64,000 nucleotides of DNA from Pigmentiphaga litoralis (GCF_014651835.1 NZ_BMXQ01000003.1:248001-312000); one strand, 5' to 3'. Counted from the stretch's first letter, positions 38,078-48,244 are shown. Notes: generated by a model not told the origin, from the sequence alone. A program made the numbers and translations.

Positions 38078-38219
38078 GAGGGGTCAGCGATCCGGAAAGA
38101 GGATTCAGGTAGATGTACGATGTCTGTCAAGTGTAGGCGAAAATGGGCAGGCGCGTGGCGAGCGCGCGGGACTATCGGACAAATGCAGGAGGTTGTTCCG
38201 GCTCTGCCCGATAGCCACC

Positions 38220-38669
38220 TCAGCCTTTGCCGGTGCTGCCGAAGCCGCCCGTGCCCCGATCCGTCGCTTCAAATTCGTCGACTTCTTCGAAGTGCACATG
38301 GAGCACTGGAACGATGACCATCTGGGCCATGCGGTCCAGGGGTTCCAGCACGAAGGGCGTGTCGCTGCGGTTCCAGGCCGACACCATCAACGGGCCCTGA
38401 TAGTCGGAGTCGATCAGGCCGACCAGGTTGCCCAGCACGATGCCGTGCTTGTGGCCCAGCCCCGAGCGCGGCAGGATCATGGCGGCATAGCCCGGATCGG
38501 CAATGTGCACCGCCAGGCCGGTCGGGACCAGGACGGTCTGGCCCGGCGCCAGGGTCAACGGTGTGTCGATGCTGGCGCGCAGGTCCACCCCTGCCGATCC
38601 GGGGGTGGCGTGGGCGGGCAGGCAGTCACGCATGCGGGGGTCGAGAATCTTGACGGCGATTGTTTTCAT
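38220..38669 (-). CDS. dut: Deoxyuridine 5'-triphosphate nucleotidohydrolase
   Basis: Trimeric dUTPase of 149 residues that splits dUTP to dUMP and pyrophosphate, keeping uracil out of DNA. Its five motifs are visible: [44 protein letters not shown] and the C-terminal [10 protein letters not shown] that closes over the substrate. The open frame extends upstream, but [10 protein letters not shown] is the normal beginning. In relatives dut lies close to coaBC, as here, with a membrane-protein gene between. Confidence 0.97.
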   Translation of the reverse strand: MKTIAVKILDPRMRDCLPAHATPGSAGVDLRASIDTPLTLAPGQTVLVPTGLAVHIADPGYAAMILPRSGLGHKHGIVLGNLVGLIDSDYQGPLMVSAWNRSDTPFVLEPLDRMAQMVIVPVLHVHFEEVDEFEATDRGTGGFGSTGKG

Positions 38670-38864
38670 GGTCGGGACATCACGCCGGCGGCGTAAACAA
38701 GAACAGAGGATGAAAGAAGGGACAAGACAGAAACCGCAGCGTGATCCGGCAACGACGCGGGCAATAGGGGTTTGGCGGCGAAGGCAATTACCCCGCATCC
38801 GCTCTGGCTGTCGCCAGTATCGGCCGCGGACCCGGGCCCGCAGACCGATCCACGCCGGCAGCCT

Positions 38865-39452
38865 TCAAGCCCGCGTCCGGCGCGATCCGGGGGGCGTGGG
38901 TACGTGCCCGCCGTTGTCCTTGGCGTCGCGGCTCACGGCCAGCGGCGGGAAAGTCTGCAAGGGCTGCTGGCTGCTCGCCCGCATTCTTCCCAGGCCCCGC
39001 TTGATCAGGAACCGCGCAATCAGCGCCGGCACCAGGATCTGCACGACGTGGTAGGGCTGCGCGCCCTGGTCGTTGAACATGGACGTGATCAGGGCGATTG
39101 CGGCCCACAGGCCGAAAGCACCGCCCAGCGCCGTCTGCACCAGGCCCTGGCCGGCGTTCGTGCGCTGGGCGGCCAACGTGGTGGTCGAGGCCGGTTCGCT
39201 GATCCCCGCGGGCAATGTGTCGGACGTCGGGACCGGCGCGACCAGCGCCGATGGCATGCCGGTTCCGGTCGAATGCTGCTCGCCGGGGCTTAGCGTGCCT
39301 TTCTGGAAGCCGGGAATCCCCATGCGAGCGCGCACGCCGCCGCTGCCGGTTTTGAGCAGCCGCTGTTCGCCAGGCGTGCCGGTGCCACGGTTGATCACGC
39401 GGTCGATATAGCCTGCGTAGTCGCCGTTGGGCGGTTCGCCGTCGAAAGGCAT
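38865..39452 (-). CDS. Uncharacterised membrane protein
   Basis: A 195-residue protein I do not recognise. The first 110 residues are hydrophilic and rich in G, T, P and S. Two hydrophobic stretches follow: VQTALGGAFGLWAAIALITSM (about 105-125) and HVVQILVPALIARFLI (about 134-149). The tail is basic. A convincing ribosome site (CGGAGA) before the ATG and its place between coaBC and dut on the same strand support it as a real gene. Function unknown. Confidence 0.6.
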   Translation of the reverse strand: MPFDGEPPNGDYAGYIDRVINRGTGTPGEQRLLKTGSGGVRARMGIPGFQKGTLSPGEQHSTGTGMPSALVAPVPTSDTLPAGISEPASTTTLAAQRTNAGQGLVQTALGGAFGLWAAIALITSMFNDQGAQPYHVVQILVPALIARFLIKRGLGRMRASSQQPLQTFPPLAVSRDAKDNGGHVPTPPGSRRTRA

Positions 39453-39468
39453 GTCGTTCTCCGGAGCG

Positions 39469-40728
39469 TTAGGGAAGGGGCGAGGGGGGGAGCGAAAGCA
39501 GTCCGGCAGGCGACCCCGGACGTGGCCGCAAGGCCGCCCCCGAGGGCAGCCGCCGGGCCACCTGCGCGATCAGTTCGCGTGCCGCAGCCAGCTTGGACTG
39601 CCGGGGCAGCGGATGGCGGCCCTGATCGTCATAGAGTATCAAAGTCGTGTCGTCGGCACCCAGGGCGTCCTGCGCCAGGTTGCCGACCAGCAGCGGTATG
39701 CCCTTGCGCTGGCGCTTCTCGGTCGCGTGCTGGTCAAGATGTTCGGTTTCTGCCGCAAAGCCGACGCAATACGGGCCATCGGGCAGGGCGGCCACCGTGG
39801 CCAGGATGTCGGGGTTTTGCACAAAGGTCAGGGTGGGCGGCTCGCCGGCCGTCTTCTTGATCTTTTGCGCGCTGGCCTCGGCCACGCGCCAGTCGGCCAC
39901 CGCGGCCACGGCAATGAACACGTCGGCGCGCGCGGTTTCGGCCATCACGGCGGCCATCATGTCACGCGCGCTGTGCGCATCGATCCGCAGCACGCCGCGC
40001 GGGGCGGTCAGGGCGGTCGGGCCGGACACCAGGGTCACGTCCGCCCCGGCTTCGCGCGCGGCGCGGGCAATCGCATAGCCCATCTTGCCCGACGACACAT
40101 TGGTCAGCACGCGCACCGGGTCGATCGGTTCGGCGGTCGGTCCGGCGGTGACCAGCACCCGCACGCCTTGCAGCGGCTTGGGCTGGAAGAAAGCGATCAG
40201 TTCCTGCAGGACGTCGTGCGGTTCCATCATGCGGCCCGAGCCGGTCTCGCCGCAGGCCTGGTCGCCATCGACCGGACCGAACAGCACGACGCCATCGGCC
40301 CGCAGTTGCGCCGCATTGCGCTGCGTGGCCGGGTTGCCCCACATCTCGCGGTTCATGGCCGGCACCATCAGCAAGGGGCAGGCACGCGCCACGCAGAGCG
40401 TGGCCAGCAGATCGTCCGCAAAACCGTGCGCCACGCGCGCCATGAAGTTGGTGCTGGCCGGGACCACCAGAATGGCATCGGCGCCCCGGCTCAGGTCGAT
40501 ATGCGCCATGTTGTTCGGCACGCGTGGGTCCCAGGGATCCACGAACACCGGCCGGCCCGACAGCGCCTGCATGGTGACCGGCGTGATGAATCTGGTGGCG
40601 GCGTCTGTCATCACGACATCGACCGTCGCGCCTTCATCCATCATGCGGCGGACCAGTTCGGCCGTCTTGTAGGCCGCGATGCCGCCGGTCATTCCCACAA
40701 CGATGCGCTTGCCGGTCAGGTCTGCCAT
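39469..40728 (-). CDS. coaBC: Bifunctional phosphopantothenoylcysteine decarboxylase/phosphopantothenate-cysteine ligase
   Basis: Makes 4'-phosphopantetheine for coenzyme A in two steps. The N-terminal flavin-dependent CoaC domain (about 1-190) has VVGMTGGIAAYKTAELVR, the PAMNREMW motif and the active-site cysteine in ACGETGSGRM. The CoaB ligase domain follows, with VLVTAGPTAEPIDPVR, TNVSSGKMG, AAVADWR and KIKK. 419 residues, with a proline-rich C-terminal extension (PRPGSPAGLLSLPPSPLP) of about 20 residues that is not part of either domain. ATG behind AAGGA, ten bases after lspA ends. Confidence 0.97.
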   Translation of the reverse strand: MADLTGKRIVVGMTGGIAAYKTAELVRRMMDEGATVDVVMTDAATRFITPVTMQALSGRPVFVDPWDPRVPNNMAHIDLSRGADAILVVPASTNFMARVAHGFADDLLATLCVARACPLLMVPAMNREMWGNPATQRNAAQLRADGVVLFGPVDGDQACGETGSGRMMEPHDVLQELIAFFQPKPLQGVRVLVTAGPTAEPIDPVRVLTNVSSGKMGYAIARAAREAGADVTLVSGPTALTAPRGVLRIDAHSARDMMAAVMAETARADVFIAVAAVADWRVAEASAQKIKKTAGEPPTLTFVQNPDILATVAALPDGPYCVGFAAETEHLDQHATEKRQRKGIPLLVGNLAQDALGADDTTLILYDDQGRHPLPRQSKLAAARELIAQVARRLPSGAALRPRPGSPAGLLSLPPSPLP

Positions 40729-40738
40729 CACGTTTTCC

Positions 40739-41293
40739 TTAACGCGCCTTGCGCACGCGCAACAGTTCGTCGAGCACCAGCAGCACGGCGCCCACGGTGA
40801 TCGCCGCATCGGCCACGTTGAAGGCGGGAAAGAAGCTCTGGTTCCAGTACACCAGGAAGAAGTCGATCACGTGCCCGTGGATCATGCGATCGATCACATT
40901 GCCGAGCGCGCCGCCAAGAATCAGCGCCAGCGCCCACGCAAACATCTTCTGGTGACCGTGCCGCACCAGCATGAACACGATCACGCAGGCGACCACCAGG
41001 CCAAGCACCGTAAAGAACCACCGCTGCCAGCCCGCCGCGCCCGCCAGGAAGCTGAATGCCGCCCCCTTGTTGTACAGCAGGGTCAGGTCGAACATCGGCA
41101 CGACAGGCAGGCGCTCGCCATAGGAAAACGTCCGGTTGACCAAGGTCTTGGTCAACTGGTCGATCACGATGATCAGGCCCGCAATCAGCAGCCAGAGGGT
41201 CGGGTTGTTGCGGCCCGCCGCGCCGGCCTTGCGCGCGCCAGCGGCGTTGCCCGATCTGGCCGACGCCGTCTTTACCGCCTTGACGGTCGCCAT
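40739..41293 (-). CDS. lspA: Lipoprotein signal peptidase
   Basis: Inner-membrane aspartyl protease that cleaves lipoprotein signal peptides after lipid addition. 184 residues with four membrane helices; catalytic aspartates D144 (HVIDFF) and D162 (FNVADAA). The first 30 residues (lysine-, alanine-, glycine-rich) are an extension relative to the 164-residue E. coli enzyme, common in this family. The ATG overlaps the ileS stop (TAATG), a coupled arrangement. Order ileS-lspA-coaBC on one strand. Confidence 0.96.
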   Translation of the reverse strand: MATVKAVKTASARSGNAAGARKAGAAGRNNPTLWLLIAGLIIVIDQLTKTLVNRTFSYGERLPVVPMFDLTLLYNKGAAFSFLAGAAGWQRWFFTVLGLVVACVIVFMLVRHGHQKMFAWALALILGGALGNVIDRMIHGHVIDFFLVYWNQSFFPAFNVADAAITVGAVLLVLDELLRVRKAR

Positions 41294-44205
41294 TACGCTG
41301 CCACCCGCGGTTCGCCCGGGCCTTCCAGGTTGGACACGCAGCGGCCGCAGATCTCGGGCAGCTGGGGGTCCGACCCGACGTCTTCGCGCCAGTGCCAGCA
41401 CCGCTCGCACTTGGTGGCCGACGAGGGCGTGACCGCCACGCGCAGGTCGCTGTTGGCGTTGCCTTCCGGATCCGCGTGCACGGTGGCGCGCGACACGATC
41501 AGCACAAAGCGCAGGTCGTCGCCCAGGCTGCTCAGGATCGCATGGTCGTCAGGGTTCGCATACAGGTCGATCTCGGCCTGCAAGGACGAACCGATGTTCC
41601 CCGCCGTGCGGACTTCTTCCAGCTTGCGCGTCACGTCGGCGCGCAGTTGGCGGATGCGCTGCCACTTCGCGACCAGGGCCTCGCTGTCGGCCTGCGCCGG
41701 AACCACGTGGTAGGTCTCGGTAAAGATGGTGACCGCTTCGGGCTTGACCAGCGCCCACGCTTCTTCAGCCGTGAACGACAGGATCGGCGCCATCAGTTTG
41801 AGCAGCGTCTGCGTGATGTGCCACAGCGCCGTCTGCGCCGACCGGCGCGCCACGCTGTCCACCCCCGTCGTGTACAGACGGTCCTTCAGGATATCGAGAT
41901 AGAACGACCCGAGGTCTTCCGAGCAGAAGGCCAGCAGACGCGCGGTGGCCGGATGGAATTCATACCGGCCGTACAGCGCGTCGACTTCGCTTTGCATCGA
42001 CGCCGTCAGCGCCAGCGCATACCGGTCGATCTCGAACAGATCGGCGTCGGCCACGGCCTGCGTCGTCACGTCGAAATCGCTGACGTTGGCCAGCAGGAAA
42101 CGCAGGGTGTTGCGGATGCGGCGATAGCTTTCCACCACGCGCTTCAGGATCTCGTCGGAGATCGACAATTCGCCCGAATAGTCGGTGGTGGCGACCCACA
42201 GACGCAGGATTTCGGCGCCCAGCGAGCCCGACACCTTTTGCGGCACAACCGTGTTGCCGATCGACTTGCTCATTTTGCGGCCCTGGCCATCGACCACGAA
42301 GCCGTGCGTGAGCAGGGCCTTGTACGGCGGCGTGCCATTGAGCATGCAACTGGTCAGCAAGGACGAATGGAACCAGCCGCGATGCTGGTCCGACCCTTCC
42401 AGGTACAGGTCGGCCGGGAACGCCAGCTGGTCGGCATGCGAGCCGCGCATGACGGTCTGGTGCGTGGTGCCTGAGTCGAACCACACGTCCAGCGTGTCGC
42501 GGTTCTTTTCGTAGCTGTCGGCCTCGTCACCCAGCAGGTCGCGAAGGTCCAGCGACTGCCAGGCTTCGATGCCGCCCGCGTCGATCAATTTGGCGACGGC
42601 CTCGATCAGTTCCGGCGTGCGCGGATGCAGCGCGCCGGTTTCCTTGTGCACGAAGAACGCCATCGGCACGCCCCACTGGCGCTGCCGCGACAGGGTCCAG
42701 TCTGGCCGGTTCGCGATCATTGCGTGCAGGCGCGCCTTGCCCCAGGCCGGGAAGAACTGCGTGTGCTCGATGCCGGCCAGCGCGCGTTCGCGCAGGGTGC
42801 CGCGCATCGACAGTGCCGACGGCGCGTCCGGCGTGTCGGCAGCCGCGGCGTTCCGGCTCTCGGCATGGCCATCGTCATGCGCGTCATGCGGCTGCACGTC
42901 CATCCCGGCAAACCACTGGCTGGTCGCGCGAAAGATGATCGGCGTCTTGTGACGCCAGCAGTGCATGTAGCTGTGCTTGTATTTTTCGACCTTCATCAGC
43001 GTGCCGGCCGCTTCCAGCGCTTCGACGATGCGGGGGTTGGCGTCCCAGATCTTCTGGCCGCCGAACAGCGGCAGCGATGCCGCGTACTGACCATCGGCCA
43101 TGACCGGGCTGATGATGTCGCTGTCCTTGATGCCGTTGGCCTTGCAGATGATGAAGTCGTCCACGCCATAGGCGGGCGCGGCGTGCACGATGCCCGTGCC
43201 GGTATCGAGCGTGACGTAGTCGGCCAGATACACGGTCGACACGCGCTCGTAACCCTTGGCGGCCTTGGCCAGCGGGTGATGGAAGGTCATGTGGTCCAGC
43301 GCGGCGCCCTTGCAGGTCGCGACCACATCGCCTTCGATGTCCCAGGCCTTCAGGCAGTCTTCGACCCGTTCTTCGGCCAGGATCAGCATCGTGCCGTAGG
43401 GGCCGGCCAGGCGCGTACGAACCAGTGCGTAGCTGAACTCGGGATGCAGGTTCAGGGCCTGGTTGGACGGCAAGGTCCATGGTGTCGTCGTCCAGATGAC
43501 GATGGCGCCGTCTTCGATGTCGCTTTCGCCCGCCAGGCCAAAGGCCTTGGCCAGGCCCGCCTTGTCGGCGAACGGGAAGGCCACGTCCACCGCCGGATCG
43601 ACCTTGTCCGCGTATTCCACTTCGGCTTCGGCCAGGGCCGAGCCGCAGTCGAAACACCAGTTCACGGGCTTCAGGCCACGGAACACGAAACCCTTTTCAA
43701 GGATGGTGCCGAGGGCGCGCAGTTCGTCGGCCTCGTTCCGGTAGTTCATGGTCAGGTACGGGTTGTCCCAGTCACCCAGCACGCCCAGGCGCTTGAAGTC
43801 TTCCTTCTGGCGGGCGACCTGTTCGGTCGCGTACGCGCGCGCCTTGGCCTGCACCTCGGCCACCGGCAGGCCCTTGCCGAACTGCTTTTCGATCTGGATC
43901 TCGATCGGCATGCCATGGCAGTCCCAGCCCGGCACATAGGGCGCATCAAAGCCTGCCAGCGTGCGGCTCTTGACGATGATGTCCTTCAGGATCTTGTTGA
44001 CGGCGTGGCCAATATGGATGTCGCCGTTCGCGTAGGGCGGGCCGTCATGCAGCACGAAACGGGGGCGTCCGGCGCAGGCTGCGCGGATGGCCTGGTACAC
44101 ACGTTTTTCTTCCCAGGCCTTGACCCACTGCGGCTCGCGTTTGGCGAGATCGCCGCGCATCGGGAAGGGGGTATCGGGCAGGTTGAGGCTTTTCTTGTAG
44201 TCCAT
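41293..44205 (-). CDS. ileS: Isoleucyl-tRNA synthetase
   Basis: Class I aminoacyl-tRNA synthetase of 970 residues, charging tRNA-Ile and editing misacylated valine. HIGH is at 64-67, KMSKS at 644-648, and a C-terminal zinc-binding set of cysteines ([10 protein letters not shown], then CGRC) is present, as in type 1 bacterial enzymes. An unusual stretch at about 440-469, rich in H, D and A, replaces a short loop (see finding). The start [19 protein letters not shown] is normal; an ATG four codons upstream is less likely. Regulation by upstream leaders is not evident. Confidence 0.97.
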   Translation of the reverse strand: MDYKKSLNLPDTPFPMRGDLAKREPQWVKAWEEKRVYQAIRAACAGRPRFVLHDGPPYANGDIHIGHAVNKILKDIIVKSRTLAGFDAPYVPGWDCHGMPIEIQIEKQFGKGLPVAEVQAKARAYATEQVARQKEDFKRLGVLGDWDNPYLTMNYRNEADELRALGTILEKGFVFRGLKPVNWCFDCGSALAEAEVEYADKVDPAVDVAFPFADKAGLAKAFGLAGESDIEDGAIVIWTTTPWTLPSNQALNLHPEFSYALVRTRLAGPYGTMLILAEERVEDCLKAWDIEGDVVATCKGAALDHMTFHHPLAKAAKGYERVSTVYLADYVTLDTGTGIVHAAPAYGVDDFIICKANGIKDSDIISPVMADGQYAASLPLFGGQKIWDANPRIVEALEAAGTLMKVEKYKHSYMHCWRHKTPIIFRATSQWFAGMDVQPHDAHDDGHAESRNAAAADTPDAPSALSMRGTLRERALAGIEHTQFFPAWGKARLHAMIANRPDWTLSRQRQWGVPMAFFVHKETGALHPRTPELIEAVAKLIDAGGIEAWQSLDLRDLLGDEADSYEKNRDTLDVWFDSGTTHQTVMRGSHADQLAFPADLYLEGSDQHRGWFHSSLLTSCMLNGTPPYKALLTHGFVVDGQGRKMSKSIGNTVVPQKVSGSLGAEILRLWVATTDYSGELSISDEILKRVVESYRRIRNTLRFLLANVSDFDVTTQAVADADLFEIDRYALALTASMQSEVDALYGRYEFHPATARLLAFCSEDLGSFYLDILKDRLYTTGVDSVARRSAQTALWHITQTLLKLMAPILSFTAEEAWALVKPEAVTIFTETYHVVPAQADSEALVAKWQRIRQLRADVTRKLEEVRTAGNIGSSLQAEIDLYANPDDHAILSSLGDDLRFVLIVSRATVHADPEGNANSDLRVAVTPSSATKCERCWHWREDVGSDPQLPEICGRCVSNLEGPGEPRVAA

Positions 44206-44302
44206 GGAAACACACAAAATCGCACATCAGCCCCGTACGCGGGGCGGGCACTATCGACTGGGCGGGAAGATGAACGCGGCAGTGGTACGCCGCGCCACCG
44301 GT

Positions 44303-45355
44303 TCAAATTCGATCGGTGGCGGCGTTCGCCGGAGGGATCTGGCCAAGGAAGTCTGCGTCGAAGAATGCACGGGCCAGGCGCGCGTCGTTCTCGATCGCTG
44401 CCGTCAGGGTCGGCAGATCGACGTATTTTTCTTCATCGCGCAGTTTTTTCAGGAATTCCACCTGGACGAGTTTACCGTAAGCGTTTCCACTGAAATCGAA
44501 GACATGGACTTCGAGCAGCACGCGTCCGCTGTCGTCGACGGTGGGGCGCACGCCCAGGCTCGCGACCGCCGGCAGCGGCGCCGGGCCCAGTCCATGCACC
44601 TGCACCACGAAGATGCCCGACAGCGCCGGGCAGTTGTGCGAGATGCGCAGGTTCAGCGTGGGAAAGCCCAGCGTGCGCCCCAGCTTCTGGCCATGGATCA
44701 CATGACCGCTCACGCTGTAGGGGTGGCCGAGCAGGGTGGTGGCGCGGTCCAGATCGCCCACGGCCAGGGCGGTACGGATGGCCGAACTGGAAATGCGCTG
44801 CCCGGCTTCCATGACGGATCCGATGGATTCGACTTCAAAGCCATGGCGCGCCGCGTTCTCGCGCAGCAGGGCCAGGTCGCCACTGCGGTGCGCGCCAAAG
44901 CGGAAGTCATCGCCGATCAGCAGCCACTTGACCTGCAGGCCATCGAGCAGCAGATGGTCGATGAAGGTCTGCGCCGGCATCGATGCCAGAAGGGCATTGA
45001 AGCGCTGCACCACCACCCGCTGCATGCCGGCTCGGCCCAGGGCGCAGAGCTGATCGCGCAGGCCGGCGATGCGGGTGGGCGCGAGTTCGGGGCGGCGATG
45101 GTAATTGGCGAAGTATTCGCGCGGGTGCGGTTCGAACGTCATGACCGTGGGGACCAGGCCCCGCGCGTCGGCCGCGGCCTTGACGTTGGCAAGCATGGCC
45201 TGGTGGCCGCGGTGAACGCCGTCGAAGTTCCCGATCGTGAGCGCGCACGGCTGCCGCAGCGACGGCGGCGGCAAGCCCCGGAAGATGCGCAGGGTGGGCT
45301 GGGTGGCCGCGGACCCGGCGGTTGGCAGGGCGGCGGCGGTCGGGACTGGGTTCAA
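44303..45355 (-). CDS. ribF: Bifunctional riboflavin kinase / FAD synthetase
   Basis: Turns riboflavin into FMN and then FAD. The N-terminal FAD-synthetase domain (about 30-215) has the nucleotidyltransferase motif GNFDGVHRGHQAML and later ISSSAIR. The riboflavin kinase domain follows (GQKLGRTLGFPTLNL, then HVFDFSGNAYGK). 350 residues. No ATG or GTG is available near the expected beginning; the only upstream start is a TTG (MNPVPTAAAL), with no strong ribosome site, so the exact start is uncertain. It is divergent from purN, and ileS follows on the same strand. Confidence 0.94.
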   Translation of the reverse strand: MNPVPTAAALPTAGSAATQPTLRIFRGLPPPSLRQPCALTIGNFDGVHRGHQAMLANVKAAADARGLVPTVMTFEPHPREYFANYHRRPELAPTRIAGLRDQLCALGRAGMQRVVVQRFNALLASMPAQTFIDHLLLDGLQVKWLLIGDDFRFGAHRSGDLALLRENAARHGFEVESIGSVMEAGQRISSSAIRTALAVGDLDRATTLLGHPYSVSGHVIHGQKLGRTLGFPTLNLRISHNCPALSGIFVVQVHGLGPAPLPAVASLGVRPTVDDSGRVLLEVHVFDFSGNAYGKLVQVEFLKKLRDEEKYVDLPTLTAAIENDARLARAFFDADFLGQIPPANAATDRI

Positions 45356-45493
45356 ACCGGATTCACGAATGGGCTGGGCAAGAGTTCGATTCTACGACGG
45401 CCAGCGCCGCGACTCCATGCGAACGTGGCGCGGACACGTCGGTCAAGGCAGGACAAAAACGTCCTAAAACGTTGAATTATAGGAGTTTTTTGC

Positions 45494-45528
45494 TTGGGCA
45501 CAGGGGCCCCGATGCTATAATCCGCCCA
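45494..45528 (+). promoter_or_regulatory. purN promoter, apparently giving a leaderless mRNA
   Basis: A perfect -10 hexamer TATAAT (45516-45521) lies six bases before the purN ATG. TTGGGC (45494-45499) at 16-base spacing is a fair -35 box. Transcription would start close to the A of the ATG at 45528, so the message would have no or almost no leader. This is read from the sequence and is unproven. Confidence 0.6.
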
Positions 45529-46388
45529 TGCAAGCACCCTTATTTTCTTCATCACGGCCTTGCCGGTTCGTGATCCTGATTTCCGGGCGTGGCAGCAACA
45601 TGCAAGCCATTGCCGACGCCTGCCTTACCCGCGGATTGCCCGCCCAGGTCGTTGGCGTGATCGCCAACCGCGCCCAGGCTTCCGGCCTCGAATGGGCTGC
45701 CTCCCGGGGCATTCCGACGCGCGTCGTGTCCCACCAGGGGCATGCCGACCGCGCATCGTTCGACGCCGCGCTGGCGCAGGAAATCGACGCCTTGTCGCCC
45801 GACTACGTGCTGCTGGCCGGTTTCATGCGCATCCTGACCGACGGTTTCGTCGATCATTATGCAGGCCGGTTGATCAACATCCACCCGTCGCTGCTGCCGC
45901 TGTTCCCGGGCCTGGCCACGCATCGGCAGGCGCTTGACGCAGGCGTGCAGGTGCATGGCTGCACGGTGCACGTGGTCACGCCGCAGCTCGATCACGGTCC
46001 GATCATTGCCCAGGGGATCGTGCCGGTCGAAGCCGGCGATACCCCCGACACCCTGTCGAACCGGGTGCTGCAGGTCGAACACCAGGTCTACCCGGCGGTG
46101 GCCCAGTGGCTGGCCGAAGGCCGCGTGCAGATCGACGGCGACCGCGTCAGCGTCGCTGGCGTGACCCGGCGGCTGTTCGAAGCCGGCGTGGCATCGGAAG
46201 CTGCAAGGTCGGCTGTTGCTGTGGCGACGCCGGCGCCTTCCGTAGCGACGCCGGCTGCTCCCGCGACCGCTGCTGCTCCGGCCTGCGTGGCCGCTCCGGT
46301 GGCCATTGCTGGCCACGTGATCGCCAGTTCCGCCGACATTCCCCATTTACCGGTTGCCACTTCGGCAACCTTGCGAGAAACAGTATGA
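45528..46388 (+). CDS. purN: Phosphoribosylglycinamide formyltransferase (with C-terminal extension)
   Basis: Third step of purine synthesis: transfers a formyl group from 10-formyl-tetrahydrofolate to GAR. The catalytic triad is N117, H119 (INIHPSLLP) and D155 (TPQLDHGP); ISGRGSNMQAI near the start binds the substrate phosphate. At 286 residues it is about 70 longer than the E. coli enzyme. The extra C-terminus (220-286) is an alanine/valine/proline-rich low-complexity tail. Its stop overlaps the start of the rsmB gene (ATGA). The first ATG was used; a GTG at 45570 would cut too close to the core. Confidence 0.95.
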   Translation: MQAPLFSSSRPCRFVILISGRGSNMQAIADACLTRGLPAQVVGVIANRAQASGLEWAASRGIPTRVVSHQGHADRASFDAALAQEIDALSPDYVLLAGFMRILTDGFVDHYAGRLINIHPSLLPLFPGLATHRQALDAGVQVHGCTVHVVTPQLDHGPIIAQGIVPVEAGDTPDTLSNRVLQVEHQVYPAVAQWLAEGRVQIDGDRVSVAGVTRRLFEAGVASEAARSAVAVATPAPSVATPAAPATAAAPACVAAPVAIAGHVIASSADIPHLPVATSATLRETV

Positions 46389-48244
46389 AGCCAGCGCGGC
46401 CCTCCGCCCCCCGTCCCTCGTCCAAATCGCGTCCGGCCTCGCCGCTGCGCCGGCCCAAGGCCGCCGCGCCGCAGGGCCGCGGGGACGCCGAAGCACCGCG
46501 CCACGAGGGCGCCGCGCCAGGCGGCCGGGGCATCGACCGCCGCTCCGAGCGACGCGACACCAACCGAGGCACGCCGTCGGCCGACACGCGCGGCCCGCGC
46601 ATGGATCGCCCGGGTAGCCCCGGCGCCGACCAGGGCCAGCGTGATGCCTGGCCGCCCGCGCCGCGTGGCAACCGTCCGGCGGCGCGCGCCGAGGGCGATC
46701 GGGCCCCACGCAATGAAGGCGATCGCGGTCCCCGTGGCGACAGCGAACGTGCTCCCCGCGCCGAGAGCGATCGCGCTCCCCGGGCCGACAGCACCCGCAC
46801 GCCGCGCGACCGCATGGCCGGCGCCGAAGGCACGATGCGCCCGCGCACCCCGTCGCACCCGATCAACGTCCGCATCGAACAGGTGCGGGAGGCGCTGGGC
46901 GAAATCCTGCAGTGGTCCGGCCCGGCCGACCTGACGCTCTCGCGCTACTTCCGCAACAATCCCAAGCTGGGCATGCGCGATCGCGGCACGGTGGCCGAAG
47001 CCATCTACGACGTGCTGCGCCATCTGCGCCGCTACCGCCAGGTGGCCGAAGGCGGCCGTGGCGCCGCGACGCGCCGCCTGGCCATCCTGGGCCTGGCCTC
47101 GGTGCTTGGCCCCGAACAGGTCCGGCCGGTCCTGGGCGAAGAAGAGTCCGACTGGCTGGGCCGCGTGCTGCGCATCTCGCCGGCGTCCTTGCCGCGCGAA
47201 GTGCGCCTGAGCGTGCCCGACTGGCTGTCCGAAGCGCTTGAGATCGAGCCCGACAGCGAACGCCTGCTGATGGCGCTGAACCGCGCGGCGCCGCTCGACA
47301 TCCGCATCAATCCCATGAAGATCGACCGCGACACCATCCTGGCCGAACTGCGCGCCGGGGTGGAAGACGCCGAGGTCGAGCCAACGCCGTATTCGCCTTT
47401 CGGCATCCGCCTGCAGGGCCGCCCGGCGCTCAATCGCTGGTCCCGGTTCGAAGATGGCAGCATCGAAGTCCAGGACGAAGGCAGCCAGTTGCTGGGTCTG
47501 CTGGTCGCGCCCCGCCGCGGTGAAATGGTCATCGACTTCTGCGCTGGCGCGGGCGGCAAGACCTTGTTGCTCGGCGCCCTGATGCGCTCCACCGGCCGCC
47601 TGTATGCGCTGGACGTATCGCAGGCCCGCCTGACGCGTTTCAAGCCCCGCATGGCGCGCAGCGGCCTGTCCAACGTCGTGCCTATCGTCATCGCCAATGA
47701 AAACGATGCGCGCGTGAAGCGCCTGGCGCGCAAGGCGCATCGTGTGCTGGTCGATGCGCCTTGCAGCGGCACCGGTACGCTGCGCCGCAATCCCGACCTG
47801 AAATGGCGCCAGACGCCCGAGTCCGTGTCCGAGCTGTGCGTCATGCAGCGAAGCATCCTGACGGCAGCGTCGCGCTGCGTGGCCCCCGGCGGCCGCCTGG
47901 TCTACGCAACCTGCAGCATCCTGCGGGTAGAAAACGAAGACCAGGCCGACGCCTTCCTGGCGGCCAATCCCGACTTTGAACTGCTGTCCGCGTCCGACGT
48001 GCTGGGCGACCGTGTCACCGGCCTGAACCTGACCGGGCCGTATTTGAAGCTCCGTACGGATATCCATGGCACCGACGGCTTTTTTGCCGCGGTGTTCCAG
48101 CGCAAGGCGACTGCCACGCCCCCCAAGGCCGACGCCGAAGCGGCGGCGGTGCCCGAAGCGATGACCGACATGGCGATCGATCCGGCCGATGATGCATTGC
48201 CGCCACAGGTTGCGCTGGACGGTACGGAAGAGCAGCCTGTGTAG
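46385..48244 (+). CDS. rsmB: RsmB-type 16S rRNA (cytosine-C5) methyltransferase with long RG-rich N-terminus
   Basis: SAM-dependent RNA m5C methyltransferase of 619 residues. The catalytic cysteines are C460 (DAPCSGTG) and C510 (YATCSI), the pair needed for this chemistry; the SAM site is MVIDFCAGAGGKTLLL. The NusB-like RNA-binding domain is reduced. The first 155 residues are disordered and dominated by R, P, G, D and A, with short repeats (DRAPR, ERAPRAESDRAPRAD). That is much longer than in E. coli RsmB and resembles RGG-type RNA-binding tails. Assignment as RsmB rather than another NSUN-family enzyme is by overall pattern. It overlaps purN by four bases. Confidence 0.88.
   Translation: MKPARPSAPRPSSKSRPASPLRRPKAAAPQGRGDAEAPRHEGAAPGGRGIDRRSERRDTNRGTPSADTRGPRMDRPGSPGADQGQRDAWPPAPRGNRPAARAEGDRAPRNEGDRGPRGDSERAPRAESDRAPRADSTRTPRDRMAGAEGTMRPRTPSHPINVRIEQVREALGEILQWSGPADLTLSRYFRNNPKLGMRDRGTVAEAIYDVLRHLRRYRQVAEGGRGAATRRLAILGLASVLGPEQVRPVLGEEESDWLGRVLRISPASLPREVRLSVPDWLSEALEIEPDSERLLMALNRAAPLDIRINPMKIDRDTILAELRAGVEDAEVEPTPYSPFGIRLQGRPALNRWSRFEDGSIEVQDEGSQLLGLLVAPRRGEMVIDFCAGAGGKTLLLGALMRSTGRLYALDVSQARLTRFKPRMARSGLSNVVPIVIANENDARVKRLARKAHRVLVDAPCSGTGTLRRNPDLKWRQTPESVSELCVMQRSILTAASRCVAPGGRLVYATCSILRVENEDQADAFLAANPDFELLSASDVLGDRVTGLNLTGPYLKLRTDIHGTDGFFAAVFQRKATATPPKADAEAAAVPEAMTDMAIDPADDALPPQVALDGTEEQPV

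Noticed and set aside
35420..38317. 965-residue plus-strand frame across two dehydrogenase genes
   Set aside because: Antisense to two convincing dehydrogenases with catalytic residues; no start signal or family.
46088..48067. 659-residue minus-strand frame opposite rsmB
   Set aside because: Antisense shadow; the alanine/arginine-rich composition mirrors the coding strand.
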